Shown one piece after another: positions 49,297 through 59,452 of a stretch of 64,000 bases of DNA. A model generated the notes under the pieces. The model did no database searches. It saw nothing but the letters and a program-made list of their open reading frames with translations, and was not told the origin of the DNA. The stretch spans positions 1,426,001 through 1,490,000 of the forward strand of contig KE546975.1 of assembly GCA_000442125.1 (NCBI GenBank). Reading direction: 5' to 3'. The stretch is from Opeltia flavorubescens (taxonomy: Eukaryota; Ascomycota; Lecanoromycetes; Teloschistales; Teloschistaceae). A program made the position numbers and the translations under genes. Numbering within the stretch: position 1 is the stretch's first letter; each line of letters begins with the position of its first letter.

Positions 49297-50134
49297 TCAA
49301 TGCACCAGTGTGTTCTGAGTCTTCGATCTCAGCAACACGCGTACCGCTGCCAGAAACCGACAGAAAGGTCCTCGACGCCGATTGCTCAACTTGCCGGTTG
49401 GGGTTGAAGCATCATCTTGGAAGGGTGGATTCTCCCCGTAACGTTGACTGAAAGTTGGTTTCGAAGGGGACGGAGTAGATGCTGAGTGTGTGTAGGAGGT
49501 ATCCAGGGAACCGGCATTGTGCAATGTCAACGAGATTGTCGACTGGAACGTGAATGGGTTGGTGACAGCCTCCGCGTCGTCTTCTTGCTTTGACGTCTTC
49601 TCGTTCTCGGTGTTGAATGTTGTTGCCCTGTCGTCTTTCGGACGTTGGTCCGCCTCAGGCCTGACTTTGCTGGCGTAATTTGGGATGATTGATGAGTGGG
49701 CTTTGTAGCTGCGAAGCCATGCAGGCGGTGCGGGATCCATGGATGTCGATATGTCAAAATCGAGGAGAAATAACGAGTGCTCAGAGGGGTACAATTTGAG
49801 GATCTTAAAGCGGATGGCTTTCATGTAAGGGGCTCAACCATATTTATACACTGGAATTCAGGCCTTTACACCATTTTCAAGGGATGACCCTTCGACAGGG
49901 GCAATCTTGAGGAGGGGTGTGGTAGCTAGGAGGCATGTCATAGAATCCCAGAACCTGTGCATACGAGAGGTCTGATGAGCCAATGAGGGCCTCCGTCTTG
50001 TCATTTGTCTCGAGGCGTAAATTTTGAGCATCGGCTGCTAGCATTCCAGAAAACGTAATCCTGGTATCTAGTCCCGAAGTTTCTCGAGTAGCTGGATCGT
50101 ATCTGTCCGTTTTCCGTAAAAATTCGCCCGTCAT
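49297..50134 (-). CDS. Doubtful small gene of unknown function
   Basis: Two minus-strand open stretches with ATG starts lie in tandem: 50134-49877 (85 codons) and 49824-49297 (175 codons). The first contains YDPATRETSGLDTRITF and YDMPPSYHTPPQD, with ordinary, soluble-protein-like composition. The second starts MKAIRFKILKLYPSEHSLF, then becomes Ser/Thr/Pro-rich and ends in a basic tail (NRRRGPFCRFLAAVRVLLR). They may be exons of one gene, but no clean intron joins them, or two unrelated stretches. No family is recognised. A basic, disordered C-terminus could suggest membrane or nucleic-acid contact; this is speculation. Confidence 0.35.
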
Positions 50135-51218
50135 ATGTATGGTCGGTAAGCTAAAATCGGCACTGAGCCAAGCGAAGCGAAAAAATGCTGCATACAGCGG
50201 AGCCGCGATTATGCGCTCGTATCAACCATCCTGGAGGATTGCTCGTGCGCTGAGCCGAAGCGTGCAGAGAAGTAATCTGACGTGTCCAATGCAGAGCTTT
50301 GACACATATGAAGTTAACGAAATGATGGTCAAGAGGTCAACGCACAAAGGAAAAATTATTGCAGGGGCATCAACTCCCTCTGCTGATTTCTTGGGAGTTG
50401 GTTGGAAAACAATTTCACATTAGAACATCAATATAGCACAGGAAATTGAACTGAATACATGAATCGTAACTCAGCCTGCTGAATTCGCCTGAAATTGTTC
50501 GTCTTCGGCAAATCGAGAAATGTAGTGATGGATTTTCTCCGACATAACACGACACTTAGCGAGATATTTGATCTCTTCTAGCCTGCGTTACTAGCAAGGT
50601 CGAATTGTATTGATAAGTTTGGAGGGTCCACGATATTTTCTTTGAAAGAAAAACATGAAGCCTAGATCCAGAGGTTGAACGACGAACATTGGCATACGAC
50701 AGATAATTACGAGTCTGGTATACTGGACAAGTAATGATTCAAGAAAGTCAATACGGTTGACGAGGAACTATATCGTTCTGATATAACTGATAAAACGGTA
50801 AGACAAGAGTAAAAAAAGAATTTCGTCCGACTCCCTCGTGAAGCAACTATAGAAAGCGAGGCCAGAATGAGTGGACGATCAAATCCATCCTAGGCATGAG
50901 GCTCCCAAATCATCAATTCATCTGTAGTGGAGTACAAGACTGGCAGCTCAAACAATCGTTAAGGGCTGACGACAAGTTGAATATGACTTGCTTCATTCGG
51001 CAAGCGCAAGCGCCTCAGCGTCGACATCTCGATTCAGTGGTCAACTGATGCCATCATGCCCGAGCTCATCACCATTCCCATCTTGCTTTCGAGAGCATCT
51101 CATGTCTGAGGGAGATTACCATCTCACAGGAAGAAGATGAAACTGGCCTCTCCAAAGTATCAGTAAAGCACTGGTTGCTCAGCTGCTGGCAGCGTCGCCC
51201 TCTACCCCTCCTACTATC
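50135..51218. other. Upstream region of the GH76 gene
   Basis: No gene is supported. A short plus-strand open stretch at 50139-50423 lacks motifs. The part nearest the GH76 start is pyrimidine-rich (CTCTACCCCTCCTACTATC), as often seen before fungal start codons. Confidence 0.5.
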
Positions 51219-53165
51219 ATGACGACCATGGCTTCACAATCTCAAAGGCGCAAGTTCACAATCGTTGTCAGCGCGATCCTATTGTTTGCACTGTTGGCCT
51301 TGATACTTCAACTCGACCCATCATCTTATAACGATCAACCACCAGTTCATATCAATCGAGACCGCCCACCACTGTACGATGGAAGTCTTTTTGGAAGTCC
51401 GGACTGTAGTCTGTTCGAGATCGAACCACCGGCGGCTGTTGAAGTATCGAAACCATTCCACACCTTTGCCGCCCTCTTAGAGACTTTGGCTACCATGCAA
51501 ACCCAATTCTACACCATCTGGCAAGGCCAGTGGCCTACTGCTATCGACTGGACCGCTGCTGTCATGGGTACACAGGTTTCAGCAACTCTGGCTGCAATGA
51601 CAGGCGCATGGCACTACCGCACCAAGGCATCTTCTCCTCCCGACTTCACTCGCGAAAATCAAGAGCACGAGAACACGATCAATAGGTACTTTACTCAGAT
51701 AACTTCATTCTATTTCGGTGAAAATGCTTTCAGCCTTCGAACACAGGCCTACGACGACATGTTATGGGTGGTCTTAGGATGGCTCGAGAGTGTCAACTTT
51801 ATCAAGTTGCACTCCGACTTGCACTATTCCTCATCAAGTCACATGGATGGATCCGCCGAATCCTCGAGGCACAAGAACTCAACGGGATGGTACGCCCAGC
51901 AATTCATCCCACAATTTGCTCACCGCGCTCGCCTCTTCTACGATCTTGCTGCTAAGGGGTGGGATACCTCGCTCTGTGGAGGGGGCATGGTCTGGAACCC
52001 TTATCTCGCTCCCTACAAAAATGCAATCACGAACCAGCTCTTCATCTCTGCCAGCATCAGTATGTACCTTTACTTTCCCGGTGACGAAAATCCCTCGCCA
52101 TTCAGTTTCGAGAATCCAGTGCGACATTTGACAGGCTTGCCCCCGGCCAAAGCACATGACCAACGCTATCTCGAGAACGCGGTGGAAGCGTATCAATGGT
52201 TGAAAACAAGTGGGATGACCAACGTTAAGGGGCTTTACGTCGACGGCTTCCACATCCGAGGATGGAAGGGCGGTGCAAATGGGAGTACCGGCACTGGAAA
52301 ATGCGATGTTAGGAACGAGCAGGTCTACACTTACAATCAGGGCGTGGTTTTATCAGGACTTCGGGGATTGTGGCGAGCAACTGGTGCGAAAGATTACCTC
52401 GAGGACGGCCATCAGTTGATTCGGAATGTAATTGCCGCAACTGGTTGGAATGATCGGGGCACAAAATGGCGATGGCAGTGGTACGGGCTGGGAAGAGACG
52501 GAGTTATAGAGGAGGCATGCGACTCATGGGGTACCTGCAGCCAGAATGGACATACCTTCAAGGGCATCTTTTTCCACCATCTCAGTCTTTTCTGCGCCCG
52601 GCTACCAACCACCGGCATGGAGGAGAACGGCTTCCAAACCTTTGCGGCGGATGATAGCCTCTCTGCCTGGCATAAACAGAATTGTAAAGACTACGGGCCA
52701 TGGCTCAGACACAACGCACATGCAGCATACGTTACGCGTGATGATGACGGCAAGTATGGGACATGGTGGGGTGTACCAGCAAAAACCACGCCTGGGGATG
52801 ATTTTGAGGGAATCGACGAGAAGGTAGTTGAGCTACCCCCATCTGAAGGCACGGATTACAGGAACACCGAAGTACCGCTGGATAGCATCTGGAGGCTACC
52901 CGACGATCAAAGATGGCAACATTCGAAGAACATAGAGGGTGAGGATTTGACGACATCTACGAAAAACAATAGCGATGATAGAGAGTCGTCAGACTTCACA
53001 AGTCATGATGCTAACGACCGCGGACGAGGCAGGACAGTCGAAACTCAAAGTGGTGGACTTGCAGTACTCAGGGCTTTGTATAACATTGTTGACTCGAAAC
53101 GTCCATATGATGATTGGGGGAAGTATATATGTTGGTGGACAGAACCGCTCTTGTCAAAAGTCTAA
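51219..53165 (+). CDS. GH76 alpha-1,6-mannanase-like cell-wall enzyme (Dfg5/Dcw1 family)
   Basis: GH76 enzymes act on alpha-1,6-mannan. Fungal Dfg5/Dcw1 members are thought to cut the mannose core of GPI anchors and move GPI proteins into wall glucan. It is a single exon of 648 residues. Residues about 14-32 (TIVVSAILLFALLALIL) form a signal anchor, so a lumenal or extracellular domain is predicted. The family's catalytic Asp pair is at 179-180 (AYDDMLWVVLGWLES). Further GH76 segments are GGGMVWNPY, AITNQLFISASISMYLY, YTYNQGVVLSGLRGLW and TFKGIFFHHL. The C-terminal quarter is Ser/Asp-rich and then ends in a short ordered stretch (YDDWGKYICWWTEPLL). It lacks a GPI signal, unlike yeast Dfg5. 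N-terminal anchoring and the missing intron fit a subfamily of Pezizomycotina paralogues (inference). Confidence 0.9.
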   Translation: MTTMASQSQRRKFTIVVSAILLFALLALILQLDPSSYNDQPPVHINRDRPPLYDGSLFGSPDCSLFEIEPPAAVEVSKPFHTFAALLETLATMQTQFYTIWQGQWPTAIDWTAAVMGTQVSATLAAMTGAWHYRTKASSPPDFTRENQEHENTINRYFTQITSFYFGENAFSLRTQAYDDMLWVVLGWLESVNFIKLHSDLHYSSSSHMDGSAESSRHKNSTGWYAQQFIPQFAHRARLFYDLAAKGWDTSLCGGGMVWNPYLAPYKNAITNQLFISASISMYLYFPGDENPSPFSFENPVRHLTGLPPAKAHDQRYLENAVEAYQWLKTSGMTNVKGLYVDGFHIRGWKGGANGSTGTGKCDVRNEQVYTYNQGVVLSGLRGLWRATGAKDYLEDGHQLIRNVIAATGWNDRGTKWRWQWYGLGRDGVIEEACDSWGTCSQNGHTFKGIFFHHLSLFCARLPTTGMEENGFQTFAADDSLSAWHKQNCKDYGPWLRHNAHAAYVTRDDDGKYGTWWGVPAKTTPGDDFEGIDEKVVELPPSEGTDYRNTEVPLDSIWRLPDDQRWQHSKNIEGEDLTTSTKNNSDDRESSDFTSHDANDRGRGRTVETQSGGLAVLRALYNIVDSKRPYDDWGKYICWWTEPLLSKV

Positions 53166-54481
53166 CAAAATCGAGGAGTAATTCTCAGCACACCAATGTT
53201 AATGATATTGCTTTCAATACTAGACGGTTCCTAGGGATAGAGTACTATTCTGACCAGATGTCAATTTCTCTCTCAAGCGTCATTCCTTGTATACTGGATG
53301 GTGGACTACCATAGCAAGCCTCGAGGCCTCAAAATGGGGGCGGCCTTACGGCGTACATACGACGGAGGCAGATCCTCCACAGCACATGACCAGCAGAGAA
53401 ACTTCGGCACGTGCGCACCAGAAGAGTACACATTTGACACGGCCGAATCATTTTCCCTTGCAAGTCAAAAAATTTACGCAACCTCAGCTCTATGCATGTG
53501 CCGGACAAGCCATGCTTGAGTTGTACAGCAAGGGTCAGGGCCATTCACCGTACCGACGCGTGAGCGCCACAAGGGCGGTTATACAAATGAAATATTGGTG
53601 GCGCCCAAAGGGCTTGGCTCTAGCATGAAGCTGAGTCACCAAGGTCATGTCGCTTAAGCTGCATAGGAACAGAGCCTCAGCCTCGTTTCCGAATATCTGG
53701 AATCGTATTATGGAGACATGTTGAGCAGATGAGTCTAGATTTCGACGATCACCTCTACTCATCTCTTGCAAGTATTAGGATGATCTCGCTCGGGAGTGTG
53801 CATTTCTGGGGTGCAGATGCCGTTCCAAAACAATGCAGCGGCTGCTCCGCCGTGGTTCCTGGGCTAGCTTAATCGACAATAGCATCGTTCTACTTTCGGT
53901 AATCGTCCAGGGTCCAAAAACCCATAAGTGGCTAGCTCCATAAGAGCCTCTTCCCGATGCAGCCTGCAATCTTGGCTCTCATTCCTGTTAATTTTACTTT
54001 TCCACGTGGAAAGGGTACCTTGACCTTGCAGCAGCCTCCACGTTACTGGGATACGCCGTAACCCGACCTTCTGGCCTTCAGTCTCCTACTGCAAGCCATG
54101 CCTGATGTGGTTTCCACCATCCGCTCGCTTGCAATTCTCTGGGTTAAGCCCGTGAGAAGACGCGACGAGCCTGGACATCCTGCCGTCTTAGTTTCCAATG
54201 GCCTTGCTACCTATACCCTGAATAGTTGCTCTAAAGTCGAACAACACACCATCCATGGCTCCTATTAACCCATGCGAAGTGATTAGACCCGGCGAGATTT
54301 CGTGGGGAGTGAGCTTGATCACAGCTCAAGAATTGTATAAGAAGGGCGATACTTTCTCTTTTCTCCACAATCCCATCAAGCTTTCAGCCTACATTCGTTT
54401 ACCAAAGCTCGACCATACCCTTGGATCTAAGGCTTCAACTCTATTCATCCTTAGCATTTGCCAAATAATCCAAGCTCCACT
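53166..54481. other. Intergenic region without supported gene
   Basis: Nothing with coding support. Open stretches on both strands (53287-53628 plus, 53535-53771 minus) overlap each other and lack motifs. The last 200 bases before the next gene are the likely promoter; TATACCC near 54212 and a TGTATAAG near 54335 are weak TATA candidates. Confidence 0.45.
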
Positions 54482-55650
54482 ATGCGTTCTGCATGCCTTG
54501 TTGCCGCCCTTGCTGGGTTGGCTTATGCCGCTCCTAAGCCAGCTCCCCAAAACATCAACTTTGAGGAGATTGAAGTGAGTTTATCCCCACATTTCACTAT
54601 CTGATCGTGCTGACCCACTGCAGTCTGCCGATGCACCGACATTGACGGGCCCGCCTGTCGACGCTGTCAGCCAACCAGTCTCTTACAATGAGAATGCTGC
54701 CAAAGCTTCTGCCGTCGCCGAAGTGACGGATGATCTATCTTCTCCAAGCAAACGTGGTCTTGCCAAGCGAGGTGTCAACGACCCGTGCGCGCCACAGCCG
54801 GATGGATATGGACCAAAGCCAGCCGACGACACTGTGGCTGCCTTCATGGGCTTCCAGACCTTTGCTGTAAGTCGTTGTCCCGGCTAAGCCATCTGGATAT
54901 TAAGCTAATACTTCATACTAGGATACTTCAAGCAATGCTGCTACTCCTCAAGGCTATCAAAGATCTTTCCAAGGCCTACAGGGTTCCGTCAGCGCCAACA
55001 CATACATGGGCCTTTACACTTTGAAGACCTATGATACCATCAAGTGCCAACAGCTATGTGATGCCGCTGACTCCTGCTCTGGCTTCAACATCTACTTCGA
55101 GCGTGACCCAACACTGGCTCCGGCCGATGGCTGCCTCAACCCAGCTTCATTCACCAACATCAAGTGCACTCTTTGGGGTTCACCCGTGACAGCCGAATCG
55201 GCTACGAACAAGGGTCAATGGCGCCGAGATTTCCATGTTGTGATCACCGGATCAAATGGTTACAGCAAGAATAACCCGCCCGATGCTCAGTCAGGCTTCA
55301 CTGGTCCCACTGAATTTGGTGGCGCTATCAACGCACCCAACAGCTACATTGGCCAAAAGTTCTTCCCGGGCGTTTACGATGCTGGCAAGTGTTCTGCTGC
55401 CTGCACCACCAACACTGCATACAATAAGAGACACCCGCGCGCTGACGGCACCTATGACGCCTGCAACTTCTACAACGTGTACTTGTTGAGCAAGAACAAC
55501 GTGCCAGAGGGAACTTACTGCAGTCTGTACACCAAGGCATGGGGCAAGCAGTACTCAACCAACTATGGCCAATATCGAGGAAGCGACTATTACTCGGTCA
55601 GCAGCTCCTATGGTTTTACTTTGAGCCCTCAGGACTCGGGTCACATCTGA
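54482..55650 (+). CDS. Secreted protein with Kex2-type sites and PAN/apple-like cysteine domain
   Basis: Exons 54482-54574, 54624-54866 and 54922-55650 give 354 residues; introns are 49 and 55 bases. MRSACLVAALAGLAYA is a signal peptide. A propeptide-like segment ends with two dibasic sites, Lys74-Arg75 and Lys79-Arg80, typical of Kex2 processing. The mature part has YDTIKCQQLCDAADSCSGFNIYFERDP, which fits the PAN/apple-like fold seen in fungal secreted proteins. A second half with YDAGKCSAACTTN and CNFYNVYLLSKN looks like a repeat of the same fold. Many aromatic and Gly/Asn residues mark an extracellular protein. Homologues of this kind are common hypothetical secreted proteins in Pezizomycotina, often abundant in culture filtrate; function unknown. 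Confidence 0.85.
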
Positions 55651-56556
55651 GGGATGGAATCGTTAGGGAATATGCAAAAGGGGGAAGCATTGATGAAGTG
55701 GTAATGATCAGGGTATTGGAATGAATGGGTGGAAAGCTATGAGTTGGAGAATTTTGACAAAGCGATTCAGCACTGGCGTTGTAAAAAGGATTTCTTAGAG
55801 CTAAATAATCTGCAAAGAATGTTCAATTCCTAATAGTTCCGATCATACTTGAGAACACTGTTGCCCACTGTCATTGGTCCCCTTGTCCCATTACTAGTGT
55901 TTTCGGTTTAAACTCATGAAAGAGTTAGACAGTATTGCGAAAGACCCCACATATCTGTGGGGGTACTTGAAGATGATCAGAACCGACCGTCATCGTATCG
56001 GAACTGCGCTCAGACGCATTGTTTATGACTCAAGGCCTAAAGGCTTCTAAATATAACCCCCACCAGTATCAAACTTTTTTGCTCACATCCTTCGATATAT
56101 ACGTACCCAAACCATCGGTGACCCTTATCGGTCGTTTCAACGGTTGCGGGGAATATCTAACTGCGTGTCCACACACACAGCTGCAAGCCACAACGGAACA
56201 CCCACCGCTAGATGCAACGATTTGCTCCCACATTGAGCAATATCATCCCACGCCTTCATCCGACCTACACAGAAAGGCAGGTCATTGACTTCCGGTTGGA
56301 GAGCTCAGACTTCCGTGGCGCTTGACCCTAAGCCCTTATCGCTGCATCGACCCACTCAACCAAAGCACGCAGCACGTAATTTCCTCTGCCGATTGCCTGT
56401 GATTGACCACGTTATTGAACCTACTACACCTATTCGAATACTCTGACATGCAAGTCGTCATCGTCCTCCTCAACCAACTACTCCACCACTTATCCGCCCG
56501 ACCTCTTTAGTTCCGTGCAACCCCCATATCAACGCTCGACTCCTACTACCTTCGAC
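55651..56556. other. Intergenic region / APRT promoter
   Basis: No gene is seen. The last 100 bases are C/T- and CCAAC-rich, typical for a fungal housekeeping promoter and 5' UTR. Confidence 0.5.
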
Positions 56557-57286
56557 ATGACAGACACAACCGCAGCACATTCAACCTCTGGGCACCCTCC
56601 CCGCGACCATCCAGATGCCACCGAAGCCCCCCAGAGACGACTCTCCGCCTCCTCTACCTCCGGCTCCTCCGAACTCGCCCATCTTAAGATAAGACTTCAC
56701 CGCTCTTTACGTCAATACCCCGATTTCCCCGCCCCAGGCATCCTTTTCGAAGACATACTGCCCTTGTTCTCCGATCCTCTCCTCCACAAATCTCTCGTCC
56801 GGGCTCTCGAGCTGCAAGTGACAGACGACTACGGGCAGAAACAGACCCCAGATATCGTGGTTGGACTCGAAGCAAGAGGCTTTTTGTTCGGTCCCAGTCT
56901 TGCGTTGGCACTGGGAGCAGGCTTTGTGCCTGTGAGAAAGCAGGGCAAGTTGCCGGGTGCCACGGAGACCGCTGCATTTGAGAAGGAATACGGACAAGAT
57001 TTTTTCCAGATACAAAGCGATGCCATCAAGCCTGATCAGCGAGTCCTAATTGTCGACGACATTATTGCGACTGGTACGCTCCCATAAATTTCACCTTCCA
57101 CCAACCGCTGACCATTGTCTAGGTGGCTCTGCTGCAGCTGCCGGCTCACTTGTGAAAAAGCTGGGAGGGACTCTAATCGGCTATCTGTTCATACTCGAGT
57201 TGGACTTCTTAAAGGGAAGAGACAAACTTGACGCTCCAGTCCATACGCTATTGTCCAGCCAAAAGGAGGGTACTTCCAAGACCTGA
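56557..57286 (+). CDS. apt1: Adenine phosphoribosyltransferase
   Basis: This cytosolic purine-salvage enzyme converts adenine and PRPP to AMP and pyrophosphate. Exons 56557-57073 and 57123-57286 join inside a Gly codon through a 49-base intron (GTACGC..CTAG), giving 226 residues. The first in-frame ATG is 56557; an upstream GTG at 56515 is not a likely start. Residues about 1-45 are a Ser/Thr-rich extension absent from most APRTs. Then come FPAPGILFEDILPLF, VVGLEARGFLFGP, PVRKQGKLPG and the PRPP loop VLIVDDIIATGGSAA. All core motifs are intact. The GKLPG loop is the flexible catalytic lid. Confidence 0.95.
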
Positions 57287-58050
57287 GTCGCTATCAGGTC
57301 TGCCTCATGCAGGTGGGATCACCAAACTACAGCCGAAGAATAGGATAGCTACAGAGATGCTTGGCGAACCCTTCCACAACTAGTACAACCATGCACGTTA
57401 TTGCTGGGCCGTTTGGTGCAATGGCTCGGTCCTTAATCTGGAACACCTGAGAGGAGTTGGCAGGGACAAGTTCAAGAAGCAAGTTGGAGCACTGTGTCGA
57501 CGGGCTTGATCAGAGAAATCACCGATTACTAACTGCAGCCTTGCTTATCGCGGTGTGTGAACGACAACCTTTGCAGTGTGGATTTTGAGACCTTTGTCGT
57601 ACCCTACCTAATCCTCATGGCTGAAATCCACATCATTGTTCGCTCACTCACGGGCAAATGATGCAAAAGAGCGCACCTTTGCCGACCGACAATATCGATG
57701 CTCCACACATGGGAATCTGGTATCATTGCCATCAAGACGCTTGTTTGACCGAGGTGCAGCAAGACGCCAATGCGCGAAATCCAAGTGAGATCGGCCAATC
57801 AAAATGAATACAGCGGCAGGTGCATGACGGAATTGAGTTACCGTCTACGCGATTTCGCGCAGCTGGAATCTTTGAGGCATTCAGAGAGATAAATGGAGGA
57901 ATAACCTTGCTATCATTGATATTCGCCTTAGCCATAGACGGCATAATAATATCTGGTCTCTGCAACCTCGATCCTTCCGAGACCCCTGCATTTCTAAAGC
58001 TATCGTTTTCGCGTCATTCTCAGCTTCTCGATTATATCGTCAAAGGAAAT
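57287..58050. other. Intergenic region with a tRNA-like stretch
   Basis: No protein gene is supported. It contains the tRNA-Pro-like 5' half described separately. The upstream part of the next gene includes a long open stretch in the same frame (57820 on, beginning with ATG 57823-57825), but the signal-peptide ATG at 58051 is the better start. Confidence 0.45.
57406..57480 (+). tRNA. tRNA-Pro-like sequence, probably degenerate
   Basis: GGGCCGTTTGGTGCAATGG at 57406 matches the 5' end of fungal tRNA-Pro and contains a full A box (TGGTGCAATGG). A possible TGG anticodon follows. A weak B box (AGTTCAAGAAG) lies about 54 bases after the A box, longer than usual, and the 3' acceptor strand ACGGCCC is missing. 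Most likely a broken tRNA copy. Confidence 0.25.
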
Positions 58051-58722
58051 ATGAGCCGGTCTTCCCGACTCATCTTTCTTTGTTACGTCTTCTTCATTTT
58101 GTGTTGCATCTCTCCTAGCTCCTCCACCCCTGTGTCAACATCCAAGGCCTTCAATGGCGACCTCATCGTTGCACCCCGAGCGCGCGACGGTAATAACTTC
58201 GCCCTTTCACTGAACGGCGAATGGCGTATAATAATCATTGAGATGGCTCTCCTCACGCCTATTCGGTCCGCAATCGTGGCTGTAAGTGCTCTCCTATTCC
58301 TATACCCTACAACATGCCAAAAAAAAGTTTCCTGCCATCCATCCCGCACCCCCTTACCAAACCTCTTCAAACTCAAAATTTGAAACCAGCTCGAACCCTT
58401 CTTCCGCGACCTCCTCACCTACGTCGACACCCAACTAGCCACCCACGTCCCCGAACCTCGGGGCGGATTCATATACACCGAGCGCCTTCTCAAACTCTCC
58501 TTCAAGTGTGTTACTAGTGATACGAGAACGTGTTCTTGGGAGGCGATCAGGTTTTTTGCGGAGTGGCAGCTTGAGCGCGTTGCCGGGAGGGTTCCTACGT
58601 TTTGTAGGGGGGCGTTGAGGGGACCTGGGCAGCAATTGCTGCAGGTGAGGTTTGAGAGTCCTGGGACGCTTGGTACGGGGGAAATGAGGAGGGTGGGGAG
58701 TGCGAGTGATTTGCATGCTTAG
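58051..58722 (+). CDS. Unrecognised secreted protein
   Basis: Exons 58051-58281 and 58390-58722 join in phase 0 through a 108-base intron (GTAAGT..CCAG) to give 187 residues. Residues about 6-26 (RLIFLCYVFFILCCISPSSS) form a signal peptide. The mature part includes DGNNFALSLNGEWRIIII, FFRDLLTYVDTQLATHVPEP and a C-terminal stretch with two further cysteines (FKCVTSDTRTCSWEAIRFF). I do not recognise the domain. GGFIYTERLLKLSFKC plus TCSWEAIRFFAEWQLERV suggests a compact secreted alpha/beta fold, perhaps with one disulfide. An N-terminal extension to the upstream ATG would bury the signal peptide, so 58051 is preferred. Confidence 0.65.
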
Positions 58723-59234
58723 GGGTTTTTGGGGTGAGGTTTGGGAGGGGTGGATGAACAATGTGTCGGTTTGATATCCTTTAAGGCTCCTTCAATATCC
58801 GAGGATACCCCATCTTGCAAACGCTACACCTCCGATGGTGTTCGTGAAAAGCTGTGTTTTGTCTTACCTCCGTTGCGACTCCCGATCTTAGGCTATCAGT
58901 TTATCGTAGGAAAAATCGAGGACTCTAAAGAAATAAGAGTTCTTAAACCGCCTCCTACGAAATCGAGCAACTCGTCACACGATGACTTGTCAATCATGTT
59001 CAATACATCGCCTTCCTTAATCAGATAATCCGCCAAAAGCTGGTCCGAGGCGCTGTGGCTTAGGATTTGGTTGCTTTGTAATAGGATTCTTGTCACCGAC
59101 TGTCGTTCCCTTACATCTCGATCCATGGTTCGTGGACGAGAAACCTCCAGTGAGATCGGAGGATAAAGCTTGTTTTGGAGTTTCTGTTATATCATTGGTG
59201 CATCGGACAAGCCATTTTCTCAAAATCTACGGAC
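58723..59234. other. Intergenic region without supported gene
   Basis: Nothing coding is supported; short open stretches on both strands lack motifs. It contains the likely promoter of the LtrA-type gene. Confidence 0.5.
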
Positions 59235-59452
59235 ATGATGGACCTCGATCATGATGATTCATTGCGGGACCACCTTGAGAGCCAGTGAGTATTCCTCCAG
59301 TTTTGAGGAATCTACTCTTTTCCTTCAGCGTGAAACCTCGTGGAAAATTTCCTAGTTCTTCCTTCTTGAGCTACTGACTTCGATACCTATGCCTTTGTTC
59401 GCTTGCGATCGTTAGTCTTGCTGGGTACTTGTTTCCTGGACGGTGTATAATA

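Noticed and set aside
53287-53628. A 113-codon plus-strand open stretch downstream of the GH76 gene.
   Set aside because: It overlaps a similar minus-strand stretch, has no motif and no splice support.
56515-56556. GTG 56515 as start for the APRT gene.
   Set aside because: Fungal nuclear genes use ATG; ATG 56557 is in frame and gives a sensible N-terminus.
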